The translations under genes and the position numbers were made by a program. Below, in pieces: positions 34,771-42,315 of a DNA stretch of 64,000 nucleotides. Below the pieces are notes generated by a model. It did not search any database and was not told the DNA's origin. It saw only the letters and a list, made by a program, of their open reading frames with translations. Within the stretch, counting starts at the first letter, position 1. Each line of letters begins with the position of its first letter. The DNA comes from Postechiella sp039985655. Lineage in GTDB: Bacteria > Bacteroidota > Bacteroidia > Flavobacteriales > Flavobacteriaceae. The DNA is taken from NCBI GenBank assembly GCA_039985655.1, contig JBDWSF010000018.1:310001-374000 (forward strand), given 5' to 3'.

Positions 34771-34910
34771 CATTCATTCCACACACATTACCACTTCACT
34801 CCTATCGTCGCTTCGGGCAAAGCGTATTTTATTACATTTTTAAAGAAACATTTGAGAAGAAAAAAATCAAAAAAAGCAGTAATAATTACTTCGCTTTTAC
34901 CAAAGCAAAG
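34771..34910 (+). repeat. L module 6
   Basis: CATTCCACACACATTACCAC, CACTCCTATCGTCGCTTCGG, CAAAGCGTATTTTATTAC and CTTCGCTTTTACCAAAGC. Ends at site S8. Confidence 0.72.
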
Positions 34911-34980
34911 TTACATAACGCAGAACATTATAATTCAAAAAAGAATTATAATCCGACATTATATAAAATGTCTTTATAAC
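34911..34980 (+). repeat. attC-like hairpin site S8 (compact form)
   Basis: TTACATAACG-CAGAAC-ATTATAATTC, loop AAAAAA, GAATTATAAT-CCGA-CATTATATAA. The junction starts at 34959; TCTTTATAACATATATAATG follows, as after S6. The remainder of the gap to 35128 holds no recognisable gene. Confidence 0.74.
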
Positions 34981-35127
34981 ATATATAATGTTAGTTTTAT
35001 TGTAATTTCATTCCGTGATATTAAACCCATATTTTTTTAAAGGAATCTAATAAATATGGAAACAAACACCTATTGAGTCCTCATAAAATATATCTAAATT
35101 TGTTTCATATATAAATCACAATCAATT

Positions 35128-35721
35128 ATGGGCATTAATCAATATCAAAACTTATTTGACTTTATAGCAAATACAGTAAAGCTACAGGATGTCGATGTCT
35201 TAAAAATTGGTTCAAAATTATCTATCGAAGATTATCAAAAAGGAGATTTTATTCTAAAACAGAATCAAGTATCTAAAACTTTAAAGTTTGTTTTATCCGG
35301 TGTTTATAGAGTTTACCAGTTGAAAGATGGTAAAGAAATTACCAGTTATTTTAATTATGAGCAGAGAAACCCTCTGATAGCTTCTTTTGTTAGTTTATTA
35401 ACTAAAAAAAACAGTACTGAATTTATAGAATGTATTATAACAGGAAAAGTAATATCTATTTCATATTCAGATTGGCAAGAATTATATAAAACTAGCCTAG
35501 AATTAAATATTTTTGGCAGGTTAATGGCTGAAAAAAATTACTTATTAGCTATACAACGCATAGAGTCTTTACAATATCAAAATGCATCAGAACGTTATGA
35601 AATGTTTTTAAAGTTCTACCCTAACCTATTGAATCAAATACCTCATCATTACATCTCTTCTTATCTAGGTATCACACCAGAATCATTAAGCCGTGTTCGT
35701 AAGGCCTTAGCTAAAAAGTAA
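35128..35721 (+). CDS. Crp/Fnr-family transcriptional regulator
   Basis: A 197-residue protein of the short Bacteroidota Crp type. The cyclic-nucleotide-binding-like jelly roll covers about residues 20-120 (KGDFILKQNQVSKTLKFVLS, GVYRVYQLKDGKEITSYF). The C-terminal helix-turn-helix is HHYISSYLGITPESLSRVRK (about 173-192). The usual cAMP-contacting residues are not conserved, as in most relatives, so the ligand is unknown. It is the first gene of a three-gene + strand group with gaps of 51 and 2 bases. Confidence 0.88.
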   Translation: MGINQYQNLFDFIANTVKLQDVDVLKIGSKLSIEDYQKGDFILKQNQVSKTLKFVLSGVYRVYQLKDGKEITSYFNYEQRNPLIASFVSLLTKKNSTEFIECIITGKVISISYSDWQELYKTSLELNIFGRLMAEKNYLLAIQRIESLQYQNASERYEMFLKFYPNLLNQIPHHYISSYLGITPESLSRVRKALAKK

Positions 35722-35772
35722 ATCTTATCATACATCAATGCTGACGCTTCTCATTTTTCAGAAATTTGAATT

Positions 35773-36396
35773 ATGAAAACTACAGACATATATGCTATTT
35801 GGATTGCAACTTTTAAAAAAGCTTCTTTCAAAGATTTAGAACAATGTTTTTCTATCATTAGTAAACATTATAATAACCCCAATAGATATTACCATAACTT
35901 AAACCATATTGATAATTTAATTAAACAAATAGAGCAATTGTCTCTTTCTAAAGATAATAATGCTATACTAATAAATGTTGCTTTATTCCATGACGTAATA
36001 TACAAAGCAGGAAGAAAAGATAACGAGTATAAAAGTGCTGAATTTGCTGCTAATTGGCTGTCAAAATTAAACTTAGGAACCATAGAATCAAAAATAATTT
36101 GCAATATCATTAGGTCGACAAACACGCACCAATCTTCTGATTTCTTAACGCAGTTATTTCTTGATTTAGACCTTTCCATTTTAGGAGAGAATGAAGATAA
36201 CTATCAAGAATATACTGCTCAAGTAAGGAAAGAACATATTCAAATTCCGAATTTCCTGTATAGGGCTGGAAGAAAACGATTTTTAAAGAATATGCTTTCT
36301 AGAGAAGTAATATTTTATACTTCTGAGTATTATGAAACTTATGAAAAACTTGCTAGAAAAAATCTGAGGAATGAATTAAATGAGTTAAGCAAATAG
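35773..36396 (+). CDS. HD-type predicted metal-dependent hydrolase
   Basis: A 207-residue protein of the COG4339 group (predicted metal-dependent HD-superfamily phosphohydrolases). Metal-ligand motifs are visible: RYYHNLNHIDNLI (His-rich first motif) and LFHDVIYKAGRKDNEYKSA (HD motif), with the later conserved LFLDLDLSILG and the C-terminal FLYRAGRKRFLKNML. Substrates of this group are not known. It lies between the Crp-type regulator and the prolyl-hydroxylase-like gene, 2 bases before the latter, so the two are very likely translated together. Confidence 0.82.
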   Translation: MKTTDIYAIWIATFKKASFKDLEQCFSIISKHYNNPNRYYHNLNHIDNLIKQIEQLSLSKDNNAILINVALFHDVIYKAGRKDNEYKSAEFAANWLSKLNLGTIESKIICNIIRSTNTHQSSDFLTQLFLDLDLSILGENEDNYQEYTAQVRKEHIQIPNFLYRAGRKRFLKNMLSREVIFYTSEYYETYEKLARKNLRNELNELSK

Positions 36397-36398
36397 TT

Positions 36399-37763
36399 AT
36401 GAAAACTACCTACATAAACAATTTACCAATAATAGAAATTGATAATTTCTTCTCGTCTGACGAATCGGATGCTGTACTAAGTGAGAGGTTGAATGGTTTT
36501 CAAAGTGCTCTTAGTCATTACCCAGTTTATTATCGAAATAATGATAGATTTGTTGAGGATAATACTAATTTGTCTAAACAGTTTTTTAAAAAACTTAAGA
36601 AGTTAAACATTAATGGTCTAGATGAAATTATAGGAGTCAATAATCGTTTTAGATTTTGCAGATATCAGAAAAATCAATTGTTTTCAAAACATAAGGATGG
36701 TGTTCATTATCCTAACGATAGGCATGAATCTAAATATACATTTCTGTTGTATTTAAATAACCAAGATGATTTTATAGGTGGTGATACTGAGTTTTTCACA
36801 TCGAAATATGATGAGAAACCCACTAAAATCATTAAACCTAAAAGAGGGAAATTAGTAATTTTTGACCATAGTATTTGGCATCAAGGAGCTGAAATTATTT
36901 TTGGTAACAAATATATATTACGTTCCGATATTTATGTGGATAGACAAGTTAAGTCTAATCATCATGATGGATACATATGGAGTTTATTGAAAGTTGACGA
37001 AAATCATTTTTTTAGTTGTGGAAGAGATACTTCTATTAAATTATGGAACAAAGATTTACAATTAGTAAATGCCTTTAGAATTCATTCTAAGTCAATACTT
37101 AAAATAGTCCGATTAAATAAAAAAGAGTTCGTTTCATGTTCTAGAGATTTTGCTTTAAAAAAATGGACAAATTCAGGAAAAGTACTTTCATCAATTTGGT
37201 TAGATGAAATGATACTAAATATTGTAATCAATACTTTAGAAAAACAAATAATTGCTGTAGGTACTAGTGGTAACATTTTTATTCTTAATTCAGAACTTGT
37301 ACTGCTTAGAACAATTAAAGGACATAAAAGTTGGATTTGGGGTATTAAATTGATAGGTAATGATATAGTTACTTGCGGCGAAGATGGTGCAGTTGTTTTA
37401 ACGAATCTAATTTCTGGTAAAACCAAATGTGTTTTAAAACATAAAGAAGCACTTTTTAGCATTTATGGCAATAACAAGTCTGTTTTTATTGGTACTAAAA
37501 ACGGCATTATTATTAAGTTTTCTTTAATCAAAAACAAAGTAGAAAATTTGGTCTTACACAAAGATATCGTTCGGTCAATTATAGGTTATAAAAATGAAAT
37601 ATTTACTTGTAGTGAAGACAATAGAATTATGAGATATAATGTTCTAAATGGTCATAAAGAACAAATAAGAGAATCTGATAATTTCATTCAGGACATTATA
37701 GTTTTGAACGGTCAAATTTATGCTGCTGGTTTTGACGGTAGTATTACAATTGATGAAATTTAG
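36399..37763 (+). CDS. Prolyl-4-hydroxylase-like 2OG-Fe(II) oxygenase fused to WD40-like repeats
   Basis: A 454-residue fusion. Residues 1 to about 185 form a P4H-type dioxygenase: iron ligands His98 and Asp100 (SKHKDGVHYP) and His161 (HSIWHQGAE), and Arg175 for 2-oxoglutarate (YILRSDIY). Residues about 186-454 are WD40-like repeats (GYIWSLLKVDENHFFSCGRD; SIKLWNKDLQ; GHKSWIWGIKLIGNDIVTCG), about six to seven blades. There is no signal peptide, so it acts in the cytoplasm. The oxygenase probably hydroxylates a protein residue, with the propeller selecting the target. The next-gene spacing (2 bases) links it to the HD hydrolase. Confidence 0.85.
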   Translation: MKTTYINNLPIIEIDNFFSSDESDAVLSERLNGFQSALSHYPVYYRNNDRFVEDNTNLSKQFFKKLKKLNINGLDEIIGVNNRFRFCRYQKNQLFSKHKDGVHYPNDRHESKYTFLLYLNNQDDFIGGDTEFFTSKYDEKPTKIIKPKRGKLVIFDHSIWHQGAEIIFGNKYILRSDIYVDRQVKSNHHDGYIWSLLKVDENHFFSCGRDTSIKLWNKDLQLVNAFRIHSKSILKIVRLNKKEFVSCSRDFALKKWTNSGKVLSSIWLDEMILNIVINTLEKQIIAVGTSGNIFILNSELVLLRTIKGHKSWIWGIKLIGNDIVTCGEDGAVVLTNLISGKTKCVLKHKEALFSIYGNNKSVFIGTKNGIIIKFSLIKNKVENLVLHKDIVRSIIGYKNEIFTCSEDNRIMRYNVLNGHKEQIRESDNFIQDIIVLNGQIYAAGFDGSITIDEI

Positions 37764-37772
37764 ATATATAAT

Positions 37773-37914
37773 CCATTCCATACACATACACATTCCCACT
37801 TCACTCCTATCGTCGCTTCGGGCAAAGCGTATTCCATTACATTTTCAGGAAGTTTTTAGAAAGAAAAAAATAAAGAAAATTTGTCTTTGGTAAAAGCGCT
37901 TTTACCAAAGCAAA
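37773..37914 (+). repeat. L module 7 with a perfect palindrome
   Basis: CCATTCCATACACATACAC, CACTCCTATCGTCGCTTCGG and CAAAGCGTATTCCATTAC. At its end the usual GCTTTTACCAAAGC is extended to a perfect 26-base palindrome at 37885-37910 (CTTTGGTAAAAGC and its complement). Confidence 0.7.
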
Positions 37915-37945
37915 GTTACATAACGCAGAACATTATAGTACATTT
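37915..37945 (+). repeat. S-type left arm without right arm (S9)
   Basis: TTACATAACG-CAGAAC-ATTATAG-TACATTT is present, but no matching right arm follows before the minus-strand gene at 38066. This marks the right edge of the array. Confidence 0.6.
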
Positions 37946-38065
37946 TACAACAATTAGCGAAATAGCGCTTTTAGGCGATATCTAGTAATTATATACAAGC
38001 TAATTGTGTCTTCGTTAGAATAATTTAATATTCATATACAAGAAAAACCTTAAGTTTGATACTTT

Positions 38066-39793
38066 TTACACGATTACAATAGTTCTAATGTTGGGTTTTA
38101 AATTATCATCTAAATAATGCCAACTACCATTAGGGCTAAACTTAGTGTTCGTGTTAGCAACTACTTTATTTATAATTTGACCGCAATGCGGTATTCCATT
38201 TCGTTTATTAAAAGTGATACAAAGTAAGGCGCCTTCAGATAACATACAATTACCTTCATAGTAGAAAAAATCTTGTTTTAGTGTAGTTGTTCCATCTTCA
38301 TTGATTCTTAAGGTAGCTATAAAAGTTTTACCCATTTCTGAAGAAGTTACACTATAATTACCTGTAAAATAACCAATATTAATATCAACTTTATTTTTAG
38401 AAGAATTAGTAAAAATAAATTGATAAGGGTTTTTGTTTATAAGCTTTTCAATATCGGTTAGCATAAAATGAGGGAGGTTTTTTGCATTTTCTGCTGTTAA
38501 TGTGGTTGCATTAAATTTTAGTTCTTTTTTAGTATTCGTACTATCAAGTAACAGGTATAGCTTGCCACAGAAAGATGTATCAGCACTTGAATTCCCCATC
38601 ATAGTACCTACTAACTCTTCTTTTTTTGCGCTAGAAAAACCATCGATATTAACATATATTGAATCTAAAGAATCGGTATTTTTAAACTCACCAGAAAGAG
38701 AGTTACCAGTTGAAGACACTTTAAAATTCCCTTTGTACAAAGAGTGACCTGCAATTTTAATAATTGATTTACCTAAATTATTTACAATTTTAATTTCAAC
38801 AGTATAAATACCATTTTCTAAAGTTACAAACCAGCCTGAATAGGTGTTTATATAATCTTCAATAATGTGCGCATAGTTACTGCCCTTAGATAAATCAATA
38901 AGATTATAGGGAGTGTTTCCAGGAATGATAATCCTCTTTTTATTAATGTATTGCGCAATTATTGGGTTTATTTTATTGCTTAAGGCCTCTTTTTCTAAAT
39001 GTTCTTTATTTTGTACTCTAACAAAAACAATTTCTCCAACAACAGGGTTTCCTTTTTTATCATACCCGCAATAACCACCTCTTAAAAATTGCTTAAATTT
39101 TAAACGTTGATTGCAAAAGACACTCATAAACAGTGATCTATTTAAATCACTATCACTTTGTTTAAAATAAAAAGACATAGAATTTTCTTTATGGGTAATG
39201 TATCCTTTGTATTTGTATAAGGATATTTTCTTTTCTAACTCCCAATACCCCATAATCCATGTGACTGTTGATTTTTCTTCGGAGATTATTAGTTTCGTTT
39301 TAATTATAGTGTTTTCTTCGCCTAAATAATAACCTACAAAATATTCTTCTTCATTTTTAAATGATGGTTCTTGTAATTGTATTTGCTCCTTTTTCTTCTC
39401 ATCATCAATATCACTTTTTAATACAAAATCATTTAAATCTGTAAAACCTAATGTCTTAAAATAAATAAATACAAACTCTCTATTAAATTTTATAGGTGCT
39501 ATTCCTTTTTCAAATTCCCTTTTTTTATTGTATAAATATTTTCCGTTTACATTAATTCCCGTTCTTTCATAGATAAGACCTTTTATGCTAGGTAACGACT
39601 CATCGTAATTATTAAAACCGTATAATTGGTAATCTAGAAGAGTATTAAGAGTTATATTGTACTCTTTAAATAATTCATTTAATAGACGAGCATGAAGCGT
39701 TTTAAAAAGATGTGGTGTTAATACAAGTCCAGTTTTTTTAGATATATTTTCCATGATTCTTGGGGTAATTCCTAAATATAAAAGGAATTCCAT
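38066..39793 (-). CDS. Uncharacterised protein with regulator-like N-terminus
   Basis: A 575-residue soluble protein with no signal peptide. The N-terminal about 130 residues contain two similar helical segments (ISKKTGLVLTPHLFKTLHAR; LIYERTGINVNGKYLYNK) each followed by a hydrophobic helix, reminiscent of helix-turn-helix-like repeats seen in Bacteroidota regulatory proteins; this resemblance is weak. The remainder is beta-rich with repeated GYY/GNY strands (YFVGYYLGEENTIIKTKLII; GYFTGNYSVTSSEMGKTFIA) and no recognised catalytic motif. Translation may start at 39793 or at ATG 39754 (MENISKK). It is divergent from the TonB-dependent receptor gene with 90 bases between, so it may sense or regulate that locus. 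Confidence 0.6.
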   Translation of the reverse strand: MEFLLYLGITPRIMENISKKTGLVLTPHLFKTLHARLLNELFKEYNITLNTLLDYQLYGFNNYDESLPSIKGLIYERTGINVNGKYLYNKKREFEKGIAPIKFNREFVFIYFKTLGFTDLNDFVLKSDIDDEKKKEQIQLQEPSFKNEEEYFVGYYLGEENTIIKTKLIISEEKSTVTWIMGYWELEKKISLYKYKGYITHKENSMSFYFKQSDSDLNRSLFMSVFCNQRLKFKQFLRGGYCGYDKKGNPVVGEIVFVRVQNKEHLEKEALSNKINPIIAQYINKKRIIIPGNTPYNLIDLSKGSNYAHIIEDYINTYSGWFVTLENGIYTVEIKIVNNLGKSIIKIAGHSLYKGNFKVSSTGNSLSGEFKNTDSLDSIYVNIDGFSSAKKEELVGTMMGNSSADTSFCGKLYLLLDSTNTKKELKFNATTLTAENAKNLPHFMLTDIEKLINKNPYQFIFTNSSKNKVDINIGYFTGNYSVTSSEMGKTFIATLRINEDGTTTLKQDFFYYEGNCMLSEGALLCITFNKRNGIPHCGQIINKVVANTNTKFSPNGSWHYLDDNLKPNIRTIVIV

Positions 39794-39883
39794 TAAAATT
39801 CAAAAAAACAGGAAGTATTTTTTTTATTCATAGGAATTTATATTATTGTAAACATTCTAATTTTAACCAAACTCAGAACGAAA

Positions 39884-42226
39884 ATGAAAACTTTAAAAAT
39901 TTTAGTGATTCTTTTCATAGGCCTTTCAAGCGCAGTAGGTTTTGCGCAACAAGTAATAGAAGGTATTGTGATTGATGAGAATAAAGAGCCTTTACCAGGG
40001 GTTTCAATTGTAATAAAAGGAACAGAACAAGGAACAACTACCGATATTACAGGTAGATTTCGTATTGATGTTAAAGATGAATCGGCAATATTAGTATTCT
40101 CTTATTTAGGATTTGAGAATATTGAACAAACAGTTACTCCGCGAATAGAGGTAGTAATGATTGAATCTTCAGAGCAATTAGATGCTGTTACAGTTCAAGG
40201 TTTTGCTACTGTAACTGGTAGAGCTCGTAAAAGACGTGAAAACGTACAGTCAATACCTGAAGCAATTACTGCAATAAGTGGTGAACAATTAGAAAGTCAA
40301 GGAACTTCTAATATAGGAGATATGTTAAGTAAAATTTCTAATGTATCTTTTAATAACTATCAAGATGTAGGTAATTTTACAATCAATATAAGAGGTATAA
40401 CTTCAGTTAGGAATGGAGAACTGCCAGTGAGTATCGTAGTAGATGATATTCAGTTGTCTGTAACGGAGCAATTAATAAGTGATTTCTATGATATTGAGCA
40501 AATAGAAGTTTTAAAAGGGCCTCAAGGAACCTTGTACGGTAGAAACGCAATTGGTGGTGCTATTAATTACACAACTAAACAACCAAGTAATACGCTCAAA
40601 GGAAAGATAAAAGCTACGTATGCTACTGGTAATGACATTAAATTATTAGGATCTGTGAGTGGCGCAATAGCAAAAGATAAGTTATATGGTTCTCTTGCTG
40701 CTAGTTATAGAAATTTCGATGGTTATGAAAACCAGCGTAATACATTTCTAGATGAGCTAACCAACGAATCAAGAGAATTTTCACTAAGAGGCCAATTAAT
40801 AGCAGATGTATCGCCAAGTGTAACTTTAACGTTAAGAGGACAAGTTTCTGATTTAGAAGGTGGTGCTTATGCCTATATTCAAACCCCTGATAACGGTACT
40901 GGTGCTGATAACTTCGAAGGTCGTCCGCAGGCTAATTTACTGGGTAGTTCAGAATTAAATACCGCAGATATTAATTTTAAAGCAGAATTTAAAACAGATA
41001 TTGGTAGGCTTTTAGCGATATCATCTTATGCAGATGGTGAGTACACTTCTCGTGGTGATTTAGACCACACCTCTACCCCTATTTTATGGCAATTTGCAGA
41101 TAGAAAGTTTAATGCTTTTAATCAAGAAATTCGTTTAGTTTCTAAAGAATATAAAGGTTTTAACTATGTGGCTGGTATTTTCTATCAAAATAAAGAAACT
41201 ACGCCATTATTTCAGGCTGGTCTTGACGATGGCGTAACTGGTTTCGATGGCGTTTCTTTCCCCGCTTCTATCTCAGAGAATACGAACAAAACTTTTGCCG
41301 TTTTTGCTCAAACAAATATTAGTCTTGCTGAAAAATTAGAATTAACAGCTGGTCTACGATTAGATAATGACAACAGAGAGCAAGATGACCAAACAAATAA
41401 TGTTTTCAGAGAAGAACGTTTTACACAATTACAGCCAAAAGTTGGGTTAACATATAAACCATCTAAAAGCACAATTGTTTACGGAAATTATGCAGTTGGA
41501 TATCGTAGTGGTGGATTTAACGCTCCAAGAAGTACCGATATTACTGTTACTAATCCAAGTCAGTTTGCTGAAGATTTTGACAAAGAGGTTACTAAGAACA
41601 TCGAATTTGGTATTAAAAATACATTGCTCAATAATAGACTTATTTTAAATGCATCTTTCTTTAGAACAAACTTCGAAAACGAGCAAGTTTATGTGGTTGA
41701 TTTAGGTACAGTAACAACGGGTATTTTTAATTTAGAAGAAGTAGTTAATCAAGGTTTTGAAATTGAGGCTAAATATAGAGTAACAAATAGCCTTGATTTT
41801 GGTTTTAACTATGGGTTTATTGATTCTGATATAAAACAAGCAGATATTGCATCTCAGTTTGCACAAGAAGATGGTACTACTGGTGGAAGCTGGGAAGGTA
41901 ATTCAGCACCATTTGTGAGCGATAATTCGTTTACCCTCTTTGCTGATTTTCATGTTAAGAATTTTAGTCTATATGCAGACTTAAATAGATTAGGTGATTT
42001 CTACTGGCATCCTGATAATTTTGATGTACAAGAACCTTATAGCTTAGTGAATGCTAAGGCGACATATTCTTTTGGTGATATTGCATTATCAGTGTATGGC
42101 AACAATATTTTCAGTGCTGATTATAACCAAGAATATTTTTCAAAAGAATTTTCAACTGCCCCATTAGATTTAAGATATCCATCAGCACCAAATGTATTTG
42201 GTGTAGAACTTCTTTACAAGTTTTAA
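39884..42226 (+). CDS. TonB-dependent receptor with carboxypeptidase-regulatory domain
   Basis: A 780-residue outer-membrane receptor: signal peptide (ILVILFIGLSSAVGFAQ), a carboxypeptidase-regulatory-like domain (about 24-95; GIVIDENKEPLPGVSIVIKG), plug domain with a TonB-box-like region (LDAVTVQGFATV) and NIRGITSVRNGELPVSIVVD, VLKGPQGTLYGRNAIGGA, and a barrel ending in ELLYKF. It is the FepA/siderophore-like class rather than SusC, and no SusD partner is encoded nearby. A strong terminator follows, but the hydantoinase genes start 90 bases downstream on the same strand, which suggests the receptor imports the compound they act on. Confidence 0.93.
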   Translation: MKTLKILVILFIGLSSAVGFAQQVIEGIVIDENKEPLPGVSIVIKGTEQGTTTDITGRFRIDVKDESAILVFSYLGFENIEQTVTPRIEVVMIESSEQLDAVTVQGFATVTGRARKRRENVQSIPEAITAISGEQLESQGTSNIGDMLSKISNVSFNNYQDVGNFTINIRGITSVRNGELPVSIVVDDIQLSVTEQLISDFYDIEQIEVLKGPQGTLYGRNAIGGAINYTTKQPSNTLKGKIKATYATGNDIKLLGSVSGAIAKDKLYGSLAASYRNFDGYENQRNTFLDELTNESREFSLRGQLIADVSPSVTLTLRGQVSDLEGGAYAYIQTPDNGTGADNFEGRPQANLLGSSELNTADINFKAEFKTDIGRLLAISSYADGEYTSRGDLDHTSTPILWQFADRKFNAFNQEIRLVSKEYKGFNYVAGIFYQNKETTPLFQAGLDDGVTGFDGVSFPASISENTNKTFAVFAQTNISLAEKLELTAGLRLDNDNREQDDQTNNVFREERFTQLQPKVGLTYKPSKSTIVYGNYAVGYRSGGFNAPRSTDITVTNPSQFAEDFDKEVTKNIEFGIKNTLLNNRLILNASFFRTNFENEQVYVVDLGTVTTGIFNLEEVVNQGFEIEAKYRVTNSLDFGFNYGFIDSDIKQADIASQFAQEDGTTGGSWEGNSAPFVSDNSFTLFADFHVKNFSLYADLNRLGDFYWHPDNFDVQEPYSLVNAKATYSFGDIALSVYGNNIFSADYNQEYFSKEFSTAPLDLRYPSAPNVFGVELLYKF

Positions 42227-42249
42227 GTTTGAGTTAGTTTAAGTTTCTT

Positions 42250-42294
42250 AAAGCTCTTGGCTTTGATAAAGTCATGCCAAGAGCTTTCTTTTTT
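42250..42294 (+). terminator. Intrinsic terminator after the TonB-dependent receptor gene
   Basis: A 12-base perfect stem (AAAGCTCTTGGC with GCCAAGAGCTTT) and a 14-base loop are followed by CTTTTTT. As it lies between the receptor and hyuA genes it probably reduces, rather than prevents, expression of the downstream genes. Confidence 0.9.
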
Positions 42295-42315
42295 AATAAA
42301 ATTTAATTTCATTCA

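Noticed and set aside
34852..35040. 62-residue + strand ORF across site S8
   Set aside because: It spans the L module and the hairpin site, and corresponding frames in the other copies are not maintained.
10951..37945. CRISPR array
   Set aside because: The repeats are hairpins separated by kilobases of genes, not short direct repeats with regular spacers, and no cas gene is present.
10951..37945. Insertion sequence or MITE family as the only explanation of the repeat blocks
   Set aside because: No transposase, no terminal inverted repeats around whole blocks and no target duplications were seen; orientation is constant. It remains an alternative for parts of the blocks.
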